From Terriglobia bacterium (lineage in GTDB: Bacteria; Acidobacteriota; Terriglobia; Terriglobales; Acidobacteriaceae), in assembly GCA_020073015.1 (NCBI GenBank), contig JAIQFZ010000062.1, positions 1 to 35,109 on the forward strand: 35,109 nucleotides of DNA, read 5' to 3'. A model generated the notes under the pieces. It saw only the letters and a program-made list of their open reading frames with translations, was not told where the DNA came from and searched no databases. Below are positions 7,762-15,876 of this stretch, piece by piece. Both the position numbers and the translations under genes were made by a program. Position 1 is the first letter of the stretch, and each line of letters begins with the position of its first letter.

Positions 7762-10668
7762 CTAGAAGCTGAACATCGCCTGCAATTCGATTTTTCGATT
7801 CGCGCCACCGCTGGAGAATGGGCCGCCGGCGAGAGCGTTCGACTTTCCGAAATAGTCGGAGCTCAAAGTTCCGACCGGAGTTGCGGGATTTACATGATTC
7901 AGCACGTTGCGCGCATTGATGCTGAAGGTTAGGTTATAGCGGCGGGTGCTTGTACTGGCACCGAACAAACCGCCGGGGCCTCCGCCTCTTCCAAACCCGC
8001 CACCGCCGGGTCCGCCATGGCCGCCGCCCGGACCGCCGCCGGGACCACGGGGGCTTGCGCCCTGAGGTCCGCCTGCGGCCGTTGCCTCCCGCCCGAAGCC
8101 AAACGTTTTGCTGAGCCGGAGATTGAGCGTGAACTGCGCCGGGCCGCTGAGGTAGTTGATAGGAATCGGAGTGTAGGTTCCTGTAGTGGGGACTGTGTAG
8201 TAGCACTTCGCAACCGTAGAAGTACACGTGCCAGGAGCATTGGTCGCGAAGGCCGGCCGGTCGCTGAAAACCGAGTCTCCGTTTACGTCCCTGTCGCCCA
8301 CAGTGACGTTGTAGGGAGAACCTGAATTAAAAACCATGAACGGGCTGATCCGAAAGCCGTAGCGCATGGCGATACTGCCGCCCAAAAACAGCCGGTGCCG
8401 CGTGTCAAAGGAGGACCGGCCATAATCCGCGGCGATGTTGTAGGGATTGGACGGAGATCCGGAAACGTCGCTATTGGCGTAGTTCAGCATGTAGAAACCG
8501 AACAGCGTCAGCTTCGAAGCCCGTACGTTGAAGTTGGTGATGAGTTGGTTCTGGCGGAAAACTCCCTTCGAGTCGTACAGGAAGATATTGCCGGCGGACG
8601 GATCGGGACGCGGACCGGCGGAGTTGGGGGTTCCCGGCAAAGGCGCGTTTGAGTTCCAGGTCACGAATTGATGTACGCCGCGTGAGTTTAAGTACGACAC
8701 ACTGAGGTTGGCGATCTTCGATAATTGCCGCTCCAGGCTGAACGCGCTCTGCATGATATAGGGCGAATGCAACTGCGGAGCGATCCGGTAGATGGTGGGA
8801 GCGGTCTGGGAGGGCGGCAGGGTGTTCACCGGTGGAATCAGCGGGAAGAAATCGATCGGGTTGGTGGAGGTCGCGGCGACGACATATTGCTGCTGCGTCA
8901 CGCCATCCATGCGGTTGGAGTTGAGCACATTGCTCTCAGAGAAACGGTCGTAAAACATGCCGAAACCGGCGCGCAATACGGTTTTGGCCGCGTTCTTGCC
9001 GTTTCCGCCGATGCCCCAGGCCAGCGCGACGCGGGGCGCCCAGTCGGCACGATCGTGGATTGCATTCTGGGTTTCGAAGCGCAGTCCGTAGCTGACCGTG
9101 AAGTTGGAGCGCAGCCTCCAATCATCCTGCGCGTACAGCCCAATATCGGCTACGGTGGCAGTCACCGTGGGAGCTGTGCCACTGGCGGTTGCGTTGATCA
9201 CGAACTGGCTCGCGCCCGGGGCGGTCGTCGCGCCGCCAGCCAGGGCTTCCACGGCGGTCTGGTAAACATCAAGGCTGGGGAATGTGAAGCTGCCATTGAA
9301 TCCGGCGCTCGTGAGGACGACCTCGTGTTCCGCGCGCAAGCGCCCTCCAAATTTTACGAAGTGTTTGCCCCGCACGAGGGACGTGTAGTTCTGCAGTTCG
9401 TAGTTGTCGGTATGGTCCTGCCGCGTGCCTTGACTGCTTCCTCCGCCGGTGAAAGCACCCATTACGTTGATCGAGGGGTCCGTGCTGAGCGGGGTCTGAT
9501 TTCCGCTCTCGTGCTCGTACCGGAAGCGAGTCTCGTTCACCGCTTTGGTACTCAGAACCTGGGTATCGCTGACCTGAAAGGTGTGCTCGGTGGAATTGGA
9601 ATTGTTTCCGGTCGAGGGCAATGAGAACTGCCCAATACCGGCGTTTTCCTCAGTCTCACGGAAGTACTGGTAGCGGGCGGTCAGGGTATTGTTTGGCGTG
9701 ACTTGATAGTCGAGGCGAGGGCTGAGGCTCATGTGCGTCCGCGGATTGGGAACGCTGGCCGTGAATGTCGTTTTTTCGTTATTCGAGCCCAGCGCAGGCG
9801 TGTCGATGATGGACACTTCGTTGATGTCTCTCCGGTGAAAGTCGAAGAAGAACGACGCCTTCTTGCTGAGCGGTCCCCCGACATTCGCCATGTACATGGT
9901 CGAGTAATAAGGCTGTTCCTCTACGGGCGGCTGTCCCTCCGCGCCGCCGAGAAAAGGGTTAGGGGAATTGAACGCCGAGCTGTTCCCCATGGCCGAAACC
10001 TGTCCGTGGAATTTGTCGGTGCCGGGCTTCGTGAAGACCTCGATCCTTCCGTAGCCCAGTCTGTCGTATTCCGCCGAAAACGGGTTCTGATTGATGCGGA
10101 CCTCACGAATCGAGGACTTCGGCGGAAGCTGTCCGCCGGTGAATCCGTCGATGTAGATCTGGCCGCCATTGGGTCCGGCGGAGGGGCCGGCGAGTGCTTC
10201 CAAGTCCTGCTGCAGTTCATCGGGATCGTCGGAGAGTGACTCCAGATCTTTGCCGCTGAGAACGAGCGCGCTGGCATTGCTGGCGGGGTTGACGTCGATC
10301 TGGGGGGTCTGCTCCTCGACGTTGACTTTCTCTTTCTGCACACTGATCTCAAGCGCGATGTTGAGTTGCGCAGTCTGGCCGGCGGCGACTTCCACGTCGG
10401 TTTGCGCGAAGGTGGCAAATCCCTTTGCGTTTGCGGTGACCGTGTATTTGCCGGGCGTGAGATTCCCAAGTTCATAGATGCCGCTGCGGTTGGTTGCGGC
10501 AGAATGTGTCGGTACACCGTTCACAACGATGGCCACGGTGGCATTGGTCACGACGGCGCCGGAGGGATCGGTGACCTGGCCGCGCAAAGTTGCGGTCGGC
10601 GCCTGGGCCACAGCGAACGCGGAAGAAGCGATCAGAATTCCAACTAAGATGAACGAAGAAAACTTCAA
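7762..10668 (-). CDS. Oar-like TonB-dependent outer-membrane receptor with Gly-rich tract
   Basis: 968 residues from TTG 10668, chosen because AAGGTGTGAG precedes it and a signal peptide follows at once (KFSSFILVGILIASSAFAVAQ). The frame extends to 10782 but would overlap the upstream gene. Domains: carboxypeptidase-regulatory-like beta-sandwich (about 25-105, LRGQVTDPSGAVVTNATV), TonB plug (about 120-250, including YDRLGYGRIEVFTKPGTDKFHG) and a long beta-barrel ending in Phe (LQAMFSF), the usual barrel C-terminus. Around residues 865-905 a Gly/Pro-rich stretch (GPGGGPGGGHGGPGGGGFGR) interrupts a late barrel strand region, probably as an extracellular or periplasmic loop. It imports an unknown substrate, likely an oligosaccharide or peptide. 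It lies 46 bases downstream of a DUF5666-like gene, probably one operon. Confidence 0.9.
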   Translation of the reverse strand: MKFSSFILVGILIASSAFAVAQAPTATLRGQVTDPSGAVVTNATVAIVVNGVPTHSAATNRSGIYELGNLTPGKYTVTANAKGFATFAQTDVEVAAGQTAQLNIALEISVQKEKVNVEEQTPQIDVNPASNASALVLSGKDLESLSDDPDELQQDLEALAGPSAGPNGGQIYIDGFTGGQLPPKSSIREVRINQNPFSAEYDRLGYGRIEVFTKPGTDKFHGQVSAMGNSSAFNSPNPFLGGAEGQPPVEEQPYYSTMYMANVGGPLSKKASFFFDFHRRDINEVSIIDTPALGSNNEKTTFTASVPNPRTHMSLSPRLDYQVTPNNTLTARYQYFRETEENAGIGQFSLPSTGNNSNSTEHTFQVSDTQVLSTKAVNETRFRYEHESGNQTPLSTDPSINVMGAFTGGGSSQGTRQDHTDNYELQNYTSLVRGKHFVKFGGRLRAEHEVVLTSAGFNGSFTFPSLDVYQTAVEALAGGATTAPGASQFVINATASGTAPTVTATVADIGLYAQDDWRLRSNFTVSYGLRFETQNAIHDRADWAPRVALAWGIGGNGKNAAKTVLRAGFGMFYDRFSESNVLNSNRMDGVTQQQYVVAATSTNPIDFFPLIPPVNTLPPSQTAPTIYRIAPQLHSPYIMQSAFSLERQLSKIANLSVSYLNSRGVHQFVTWNSNAPLPGTPNSAGPRPDPSAGNIFLYDSKGVFRQNQLITNFNVRASKLTLFGFYMLNYANSDVSGSPSNPYNIAADYGRSSFDTRHRLFLGGSIAMRYGFRISPFMVFNSGSPYNVTVGDRDVNGDSVFSDRPAFATNAPGTCTSTVAKCYYTVPTTGTYTPIPINYLSGPAQFTLNLRLSKTFGFGREATAAGGPQGASPRGPGGGPGGGHGGPGGGGFGRGGGPGGLFGASTSTRRYNLTFSINARNVLNHVNPATPVGTLSSDYFGKSNALAGGPFSSGGANRKIELQAMFSF

Positions 10669-10714
10669 CTCACACCTTTTCTTTCCGGGCAGATCATTGA
10701 AACGCCAGTTCCAA

Positions 10715-11755
10715 CTATTGAGCGGTTTCACCTTCGCCACTTGGGGCGCTAAGCGACCACGGCGAAAGAATCGTGGATGCACCTCGGTTCGGCGCTGCGG
10801 TCAAAATGGGTTCGACTCCGGAGAGCAGCGTAATGGCGGTGACGGTTCCTGCGTCCCCGCCCTGCGTCGAGACCATCATGACTGCATCGCCCTTTTGCAG
10901 GTCAGCGAGCGAGCTATTGGGCAGCCGGCTCAAAAAGCGCTGTAAATCGGGCGAGCCATTTCCATTCCCGTTCTGCATGGCGCCGGGCCCGTGGGACATC
11001 TGTGAACCTGTCCCCGCGGGAGGTCCTCCCGCCGATGCGGGCGAGGCCCGGGGCCCGGCGCCATGATCGCCATTCCCCCCGGCGTTGCCTTTCAATCGCA
11101 TCGCGATCCGCTGCGCGAATTCTTGCGGCAACTTCTTCAGCTGCGAATCGGCTGAGACTTTTACTACGACTGGCGTTTTGCCGATGGTGTCCTGCACGGT
11201 CATGGTGTTGGCTGCCGTGTCGATCGCCGAGATGGTTCCCGCTATGTTGCGAAACGATCCGGAGACGATTTCTTCGGCCGTAAGTTCGGCGCCATCCGCG
11301 CTGTGGGTGCCCCGCACACGCAACTGATCTCCAGGCACCGAACTGGGCGCGTAGCGGCGCAGGACCGTACTCTTTGTGGTGTGGACGGCGATCTTCCGGG
11401 TGGCGCCGAGGCTGCCGGAGGAGACCGTGATGGTGCCGCTCGCGGCGTCCACTGCATCCACCAGGCCGCCGAGCCCTCGCTTCTGCCAGTCTTCGCGGTC
11501 GCGCTGCTGCTTCTCCGACAAATCGCCTTGCTTCATGACGATGACCGCGAGCGCCGCGATGGAGCGGCCGTCCGCGGAGGCCTGCCCGCGCACCAGTACT
11601 CGATCTCCGGTTTGCAAGTCTTGCGCGGTGAGGGGGACCTGAATGTCTCCAGGAGTGGCTTGCTTGGCCTGAGCGCTGCAAATACCGGCAAGACTCAGAA
11701 CGGCGGCCGCAGCGATCAGAGCCAGATCTGCAGGTCGGTGGAAGAATTGCGCCAT
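10715..11755 (-). CDS. Exported DUF5666-like protein
   Basis: 346 residues from ATG 11755, giving a standard signal peptide (MAQFFHRPADLALIAAAAVLSLAG). ATG 11770 is also possible but adds two acidic residues ahead of the signal. The mature part has at least three repeats of an OB-like beta module: LQTGDRVLVRGQASADGRSI, GGLVDAVDAASGTITVSS and AGTISAIDTAANTMTVQD. The pattern 'G-x-V/I-x-x-I/V-D...TitV' is typical of DUF5666. A Gly/Asn/Pro-rich linker occupies about 225-275. It acts in the periplasm or envelope; its function is unknown, though it is co-oriented with the TonB receptor 46 bases downstream and divergent from the VWA gene. The shared upstream region holds the TTTAC array. Confidence 0.75.
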   Translation of the reverse strand: MAQFFHRPADLALIAAAAVLSLAGICSAQAKQATPGDIQVPLTAQDLQTGDRVLVRGQASADGRSIAALAVIVMKQGDLSEKQQRDREDWQKRGLGGLVDAVDAASGTITVSSGSLGATRKIAVHTTKSTVLRRYAPSSVPGDQLRVRGTHSADGAELTAEEIVSGSFRNIAGTISAIDTAANTMTVQDTIGKTPVVVKVSADSQLKKLPQEFAQRIAMRLKGNAGGNGDHGAGPRASPASAGGPPAGTGSQMSHGPGAMQNGNGNGSPDLQRFLSRLPNSSLADLQKGDAVMMVSTQGGDAGTVTAITLLSGVEPILTAAPNRGASTILSPWSLSAPSGEGETAQ

Positions 11756-11794
11756 GTCTAAATCTAGCATCGGGAAAGATGCAAGAATGCAGGG

Positions 11795-11943
11795 TTTACG
11801 AAGTTTTACGCAGGCTTCATGTGACGAATCGAGGACTCAGTGTTCGGTCGCCGGAGCTTGCGGCACGGTGTTGGGTTGAAGTTTCAGTGGTTCGGCGGAA
11901 GTCCGGCTTTACAAGACTTTACTGCGGTTGACCGAGTCTTTAC
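11795..11943. promoter_or_regulatory. Phased TTTAC direct-repeat array between divergent genes
   Basis: Five TTTAC motifs, all on the + strand, begin at 11795, 11805, 11908, 11918 and 11939. Within each pair the spacing is exactly 10 bases (TTTAC-N5-TTTAC), and the fifth lies 21 bases after the fourth, so the sites fall on one DNA face. Such phased direct repeats are the usual target shape of OmpR/PhoB-type winged-helix response regulators. They lie between the DUF5666-TonB receptor operon (minus) and the VWA gene (plus). No clear -35/-10 pair was found. The binding factor is unknown; an orphan regulator of this class lies at 17372-18097. Confidence 0.5.
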
Positions 11944-12003
11944 AGAGGTGCTGCAACTCGGTCTTCGCTATGGGCATCCCTCATGCATAGATGTGAGGGC
12001 GAG

Positions 12004-12141
12004 ATGACAACCGGAGAGCCTAAACTCGAATCACAGGCAAACTCCGCATTGGGATGTCTGCTGTACCGTCTCACGGTAATGTTTCCGAGTTGGGCAGGAG
12101 CTTTTCTGGCGCTGTACACGATGAGAACACGTTTTCGATAA
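12004..12141 (+). CDS. Possible 45-residue peptide upstream of the VWA gene
   Basis: ATG 12004 follows a purine-rich GAGGGCGAG (11995-12003) and opens a 45-codon frame ending TAA at 12139-12141, six bases before the next start. The peptide has a polar N-terminus and one hydrophobic stretch (LGCLLYRLTVMFPSWAGAFLALY) with a basic tail, suggesting a single membrane segment. The ribosome-site spacing is close, and no homologue is recognised. It could be a leader peptide coupled to the VWA gene or simply chance. Confidence 0.3.
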   Translation: MTTGEPKLESQANSALGCLLYRLTVMFPSWAGAFLALYTMRTRFR

Positions 12142-12147
12142 GGGGAA

Positions 12148-13284
12148 ATGCTATTGGTTGACTATCTGCGGAAGTTCCTGGTCTGTGAGCTAGTGGTCGT
12201 GTTGGCGGTGCTGCCGCTGCTTGCCCAATCGTCGGAGAGGCAAGAAGCCGCAGCCACATTGTCGGTCGATGTGAAAGTAGTGACCTTGCCCGTCACGGTG
12301 CGGGACAAGCATGGCCAGATCGTTCGCAATCTGACCAAGGACGATTTTGTGCTACAGGAAGATGGCCGTCCGACGACGATCAAATACTTTTCGCAGGAGG
12401 CCAATCTTCCGCTGACACTCGGTCTGCTAGTGGATACGAGTCTGAGCCAGAGGAACGTGCTCGATGAGGAGCGCAACGCGAGCCGGGGTTTTCTCGACCA
12501 GATGCTCGCGCAAGAGAAAGACAAGGCATTCATCGTCCACTTTGATCATGAAGTGGAATTGCTGCAGGATCTGACTTCTTCGCGCGATTTGCTCCAGAAG
12601 GCACTGGATGCGCTGCAGACGCCGCCACCGGATCGGGAGCGATCGGGGGACGACGGAGACTCATCGCCCAACGGCCAGCGAAGAATGCATAGAGCTGGCG
12701 GCACGCTGCTTTACGATGCAGTGTTCCTGGCATCGGATGAGTTGATGAAAAAGCAGCAGGGGCGCAAAGCGGTCATCATTCTTTCCGACGGTGTCGATCG
12801 GGGCAGCAAGAAGTCGTTGGAAAGCGCGATTGAAGCAGCCCAGCGCGCCGACACGGTGGTCTATTCCATCCTGTTCAAGGATAGCCAGCCCGAGCGGGCA
12901 GGTTACGAACATCAAAGACGTGGCGGAATGGGAGGCGGTTGGCCCGGCGGTGGTGGCGGCTACCCTGGTGGCGGGGGTGGATGGCCCGGCGGTGGCGGCC
13001 GAAGGGGCGGAGGTCCGCGCCCTCAGCAGGAAGCGCGCACAGACGGAAAGAAGATTCTGGAACGAATTTCGAAGGAAACGGGTGGCCGACTTTTCGAAGT
13101 TTCCAAGAAGGAATCGGTCGGTCAGATCTATACCAGCATTGCTGAGGAACTGCGCACACAGTACAGCCTAGGCTACACCCCGAATAAACAGGAGTCTGCC
13201 GAGGGATATCACAAGATCACGCTGACGGCGAAAGGCAAGGACCTGTCTGTGCAGACGCGCGACGGGTACTACGCCGACCGGTAG
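12148..13284 (+). CDS. VWFA-related acidobacterial-family protein
   Basis: 378 residues with an N-terminal signal (FLVCELVVVLAVLPLLAQS). Residues about 38-80 (DVKVVTLPVTVRDKHGQIV, LTKDDFVLQEDG) are the beta-module that precedes the VWA fold in the family known as VWFA-related Acidobacterial domain. The MIDAS metal site is intact: D96-T-S-L-S, a Thr in GGTLLYDAV and D214 in ILSDGVDRGS. A Gly/Trp/Pro-rich insertion (GGGWPGGGGGYPGGGGGW, about 260-290) splits the domain before the final KILERISKETGGRLFEV ... TQYSLGYTP segment. It is exported and probably mediates protein-protein contact. AAGGGG at 12140-12145 sits very close to ATG 12148, so TTG 12154 is an alternative start. It is divergent from the DUF5666/TonB receptor pair. 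Confidence 0.88.
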   Translation: MLLVDYLRKFLVCELVVVLAVLPLLAQSSERQEAAATLSVDVKVVTLPVTVRDKHGQIVRNLTKDDFVLQEDGRPTTIKYFSQEANLPLTLGLLVDTSLSQRNVLDEERNASRGFLDQMLAQEKDKAFIVHFDHEVELLQDLTSSRDLLQKALDALQTPPPDRERSGDDGDSSPNGQRRMHRAGGTLLYDAVFLASDELMKKQQGRKAVIILSDGVDRGSKKSLESAIEAAQRADTVVYSILFKDSQPERAGYEHQRRGGMGGGWPGGGGGYPGGGGGWPGGGGRRGGGPRPQQEARTDGKKILERISKETGGRLFEVSKKESVGQIYTSIAEELRTQYSLGYTPNKQESAEGYHKITLTAKGKDLSVQTRDGYYADR

Positions 13285-13351
13285 GCGCGGCCGGCATTCG
13301 TGACCGCGTGAATGTCCCTGCTGTCGACCCGAGATTGCTGATGGAGCGCCG

Positions 13352-13384
13352 GGCGTCCCCGCCCGGCTGGACGGGCGAGACGCC
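13352..13384. repeat. GC-rich palindromic hairpin between convergent genes
   Basis: GGCGTC pairs with GACGCC and CGCCCG with CGGGCG around a GCTGGA loop, with a small 2/1 internal loop. It sits between the stops of the convergent VWA and nucleotidyltransferase genes, so it may act as a bidirectional terminator. The wording (GCGCCGGGCGTCCCCGCCC, GGACGGGCGAGACGCC) resembles dispersed acidobacterial palindromes. Confidence 0.5.
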
Positions 13385-13394
13385 GTCCCTCCAC

Positions 13395-14204
13395 TCATCT
13401 CCCCAATAATCCTTCCTCCCTGAGTCGAGCATCCAGTGGATCAATCAGCCTGTCGATGCTCTTAAGAAGGGTTGTGCGCTCAGCGTCGAGTAGCCCGCGC
13501 ACCAGTGATGCCCACTGCTCCGGCAGGTGAGTGAGAAGGCGCTTCTCGCCCGGGTGAGGTTGCCGCTCAAGGGCGAACCACACATCGAAGAAGCTCGCCA
13601 GCAGAGCGGTGATGCGGTGGTGAACGCTGACTGCGTCGCCGCGTTGCAGTGCCAGTTCGATCTGCCGGCGGTAGGATGACTGGTTGCGGCGAAGAATGGG
13701 CCAATTTTTCGCGATCACGGCGCGTCGGAGTTCGTCCGGGTATGCCACGTTGGCACGGCTCTGCAGTTGTTGGAACCAGCCCTCCCGATCAAACAGCGGT
13801 TCGGAATGAAGGGCGTTGAACCAGAAGCAAGTGGTGTAGCCGATAGAAGGCTCGTGCCTGACCAGAACTCGATTAAGCTGGTCTTCGATCCACTTGGGAG
13901 AGCGGTACATGATGTCAAGCCTCAGACCAGCCGCGAGGTCGCTCGCCTCGTCGCCCGGTTCCCAGAAGCGATTGTCGATCTCCGCGCCGTCACCGAGTAG
14001 ATCTCGGCGGAATTCCACGGGGACCTCGGCGGAGGAGTAAACGTAGATATCGAAATCGGATTCCGGATCGCTTGTCCCGCCACCCTGCGAACCGGCCAGC
14101 ACCACAGCGATGACGTACGACAGCTCCGCAAAACGGCTTGCCAGTTGAAGGAGGTACTGCCGTGATCTCGATTTCACAAGGTGATTGCTGCGGCTATTCG
14201 GCAT
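13395..14204 (-). CDS. Nucleotidyltransferase-domain protein (DUF4037-like)
   Basis: 269 residues, ATG 14204, with GAAGAGA just upstream. The N-terminal third is a Pol-beta/MNT-type nucleotidyltransferase: A-G38-S39-Q-G-G-G-T-S-D-P-E-S-D50-F-D52 supplies the GS motif and two metal-binding Asp, and LRLDIMY supplies the third. The C-terminal two thirds are helical (SSYRRQIELALQRGDAVSVHHRITALLASFFDVWFALERQPHPGEKRL), matching the DUF4037/DUF4111-like partner domain seen in aminoglycoside-nucleotidyltransferase relatives. It is cytoplasmic. It may transfer a nucleotide to a small molecule or protein; the substrate is not evident. It stands alone, convergent with the VWA gene and divergent from malQ. 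Confidence 0.8.
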   Translation of the reverse strand: MPNSRSNHLVKSRSRQYLLQLASRFAELSYVIAVVLAGSQGGGTSDPESDFDIYVYSSAEVPVEFRRDLLGDGAEIDNRFWEPGDEASDLAAGLRLDIMYRSPKWIEDQLNRVLVRHEPSIGYTTCFWFNALHSEPLFDREGWFQQLQSRANVAYPDELRRAVIAKNWPILRRNQSSYRRQIELALQRGDAVSVHHRITALLASFFDVWFALERQPHPGEKRLLTHLPEQWASLVRGLLDAERTTLLKSIDRLIDPLDARLREEGLLGR

Positions 14205-14316
14205 GCGTCTCTTCTATTGTCGTTCATCGGGTTTGAAAAGATGGTTACGATTCTCTCCGCTCTGACCAGCTTTGCGCTATGCTTGGGAGCCCGGCCGGTA
14301 GCCAAGTCGGCCAAAA

Positions 14317-15846
14317 GTGAAGATGAAATTCCCGCGCTCCAGCGGCGTCCTGTTGCACCCAACCTCTTTGCCAGGCCGGTTCGGCATCGGCGAATTCGGG
14401 CCCGAAGCTTACGCCTTCATTGATTTTCTCAGAGCTGCGGGGCAGAAGCTGTGGCAGGTGCTGCCACTGAATCCGACTGGCTACGGGGATTCTCCCTTCC
14501 AATGCTTTTCGGCTTACGCGGGCAATCCTCTCCTGATCAGCCTGGAGAAGTTAATGCAGGGCGGCGTTCTGGAGTCGGAGGAAGTGCGCAATCCGCCAAA
14601 CTCTGCCGCGGAGACGGTGGACTTTGGTCCGGTGATCCGGTGGAAAATGCTGCTGCTGAAGAAAGCGGCGGAGCGGTTCTTGAGGTCTGCTGCCGGTGAT
14701 CAGAGACGGGCATTCGAGGATTTTTGCCGTGACAATGCGAACTGGCTCGATGATTTCGCCTTGTTCATGGCTTACAAAGATCGGGACAGCAAACTCATCT
14801 GGAATCAGTGGCCCGAAGGGCTTGCGTCTCGGCGGCCGGAGGCTCTGCACGAGTGGCGTGAGCGCCTGCAAAAAGACGTTCAGGCGAATCAGTATTGGCA
14901 GTTTGAATTCTTTCGTCAGTGGAACGATGTCCGGACCTATGCGCGCCGCAACGGGATCCGCATCCTGGGCGATATTCCGATCTACGTTGCGCTCGACAGC
15001 GCCGATGTCTGGGCCAATCGTGAGTATTTCCACCTGGATTCTGGGGGCCATCCGCTGCAAGTCGCGGGCGTTCCTCCGGATTACTTCAGCGCTACCGGGC
15101 AGCTCTGGGGAAATCCTATCTACGATTGGGAACGGCACAAACAGGCCGGCTACCGCTGGTGGGTGGACCGCTTTCGCGCAGCGCTCAGTTTGTATGACGC
15201 GGTGCGCATCGATCACTTCCGTGGCTTCGAGGCTTATTGGGAAATTCCGGCCGGCGAAACTACAGCGATGAATGGCCGATGGGTCAAGGGGCCGGGCGCA
15301 GAATTGTTCAGCGTGCTCCAGCGTGAACTGGGTGAGTTGCCGATTGTGGCGGAGAATCTGGGCGTGATCACGCCCGAAGTGGAAGCCATTCGCGCTCAAT
15401 TCGGGTTTCCGGGCATGTCGATTCTGCAGTTTGCTTTTGGCAACGATCCGCAGGGTCCCAGCTTCCGCCCGCACAACTACGTTCGCGAGCTCGTCGCCTA
15501 CACCGGCACGCATGACAACGACACCACCGTGGGTTGGTGGACCAGCCAGGGCGCAAAGGACAGCACGCGAACTCCCGGCGATGTGGTGAAGGAGCATGCC
15601 TTCGCTCGCGCCTACCTGGGGTTCACCGACGAGCCGATTCATTGGGTGATGATCCGCACGGTTCTGGCGTCGATCGCCGATACCGCGGTGATCCCGGCGC
15701 AAGATCTGCTTGGTTTGGGAAGTCCAGCACGCATGAACCTTCCGGGCACTCCCAGTGGCAACTGGCGTTGGCGCTGCAAGAAAAATGCGCTCACTGGGGA
15801 ACTGGCACAGCGCTTGCTGAAAATGGTTACCATGTACGACCGCTAG
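14317..15846 (+). CDS. malQ: 4-alpha-glucanotransferase (amylomaltase, GH77)
   Basis: 509 residues from GTG 14317; ATG 14323 is an equally possible start, as neither has a strong ribosome site. This cytoplasmic enzyme moves glucan segments between maltodextrins and releases glucose. GH77 hallmarks are clear: SSGVLLHPTSLPGRFGIGEFG at the N-terminus, QVLPLNPTGYGDSPFQCFSAYAGNP, the nucleophile Asp299 in VRIDHFRG, acid/base Glu346 in IVAENLGVITPEV and Asp400 in TGTHDNDTTVGW. These positions agree with the roughly 500-residue bacterial type (Thermus amylomaltase Asp293/Glu340/Asp395). A sugar transporter of the SLC45 type follows after 30 bases, so the pair probably serves maltose/maltodextrin or sucrose use. 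Confidence 0.95.
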   Translation: MKMKFPRSSGVLLHPTSLPGRFGIGEFGPEAYAFIDFLRAAGQKLWQVLPLNPTGYGDSPFQCFSAYAGNPLLISLEKLMQGGVLESEEVRNPPNSAAETVDFGPVIRWKMLLLKKAAERFLRSAAGDQRRAFEDFCRDNANWLDDFALFMAYKDRDSKLIWNQWPEGLASRRPEALHEWRERLQKDVQANQYWQFEFFRQWNDVRTYARRNGIRILGDIPIYVALDSADVWANREYFHLDSGGHPLQVAGVPPDYFSATGQLWGNPIYDWERHKQAGYRWWVDRFRAALSLYDAVRIDHFRGFEAYWEIPAGETTAMNGRWVKGPGAELFSVLQRELGELPIVAENLGVITPEVEAIRAQFGFPGMSILQFAFGNDPQGPSFRPHNYVRELVAYTGTHDNDTTVGWWTSQGAKDSTRTPGDVVKEHAFARAYLGFTDEPIHWVMIRTVLASIADTAVIPAQDLLGLGSPARMNLPGTPSGNWRWRCKKNALTGELAQRLLKMVTMYDR

Positions 15847-15876
15847 AATCGCAGGAACAACGGAGACACTCTCCTC

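Noticed and set aside
10669-10782. Upstream extension of the first TonB receptor to 10782
   Set aside because: It would overlap the DUF5666-like gene and bury the signal peptide; TTG 10668 has a ribosome site directly before the signal.
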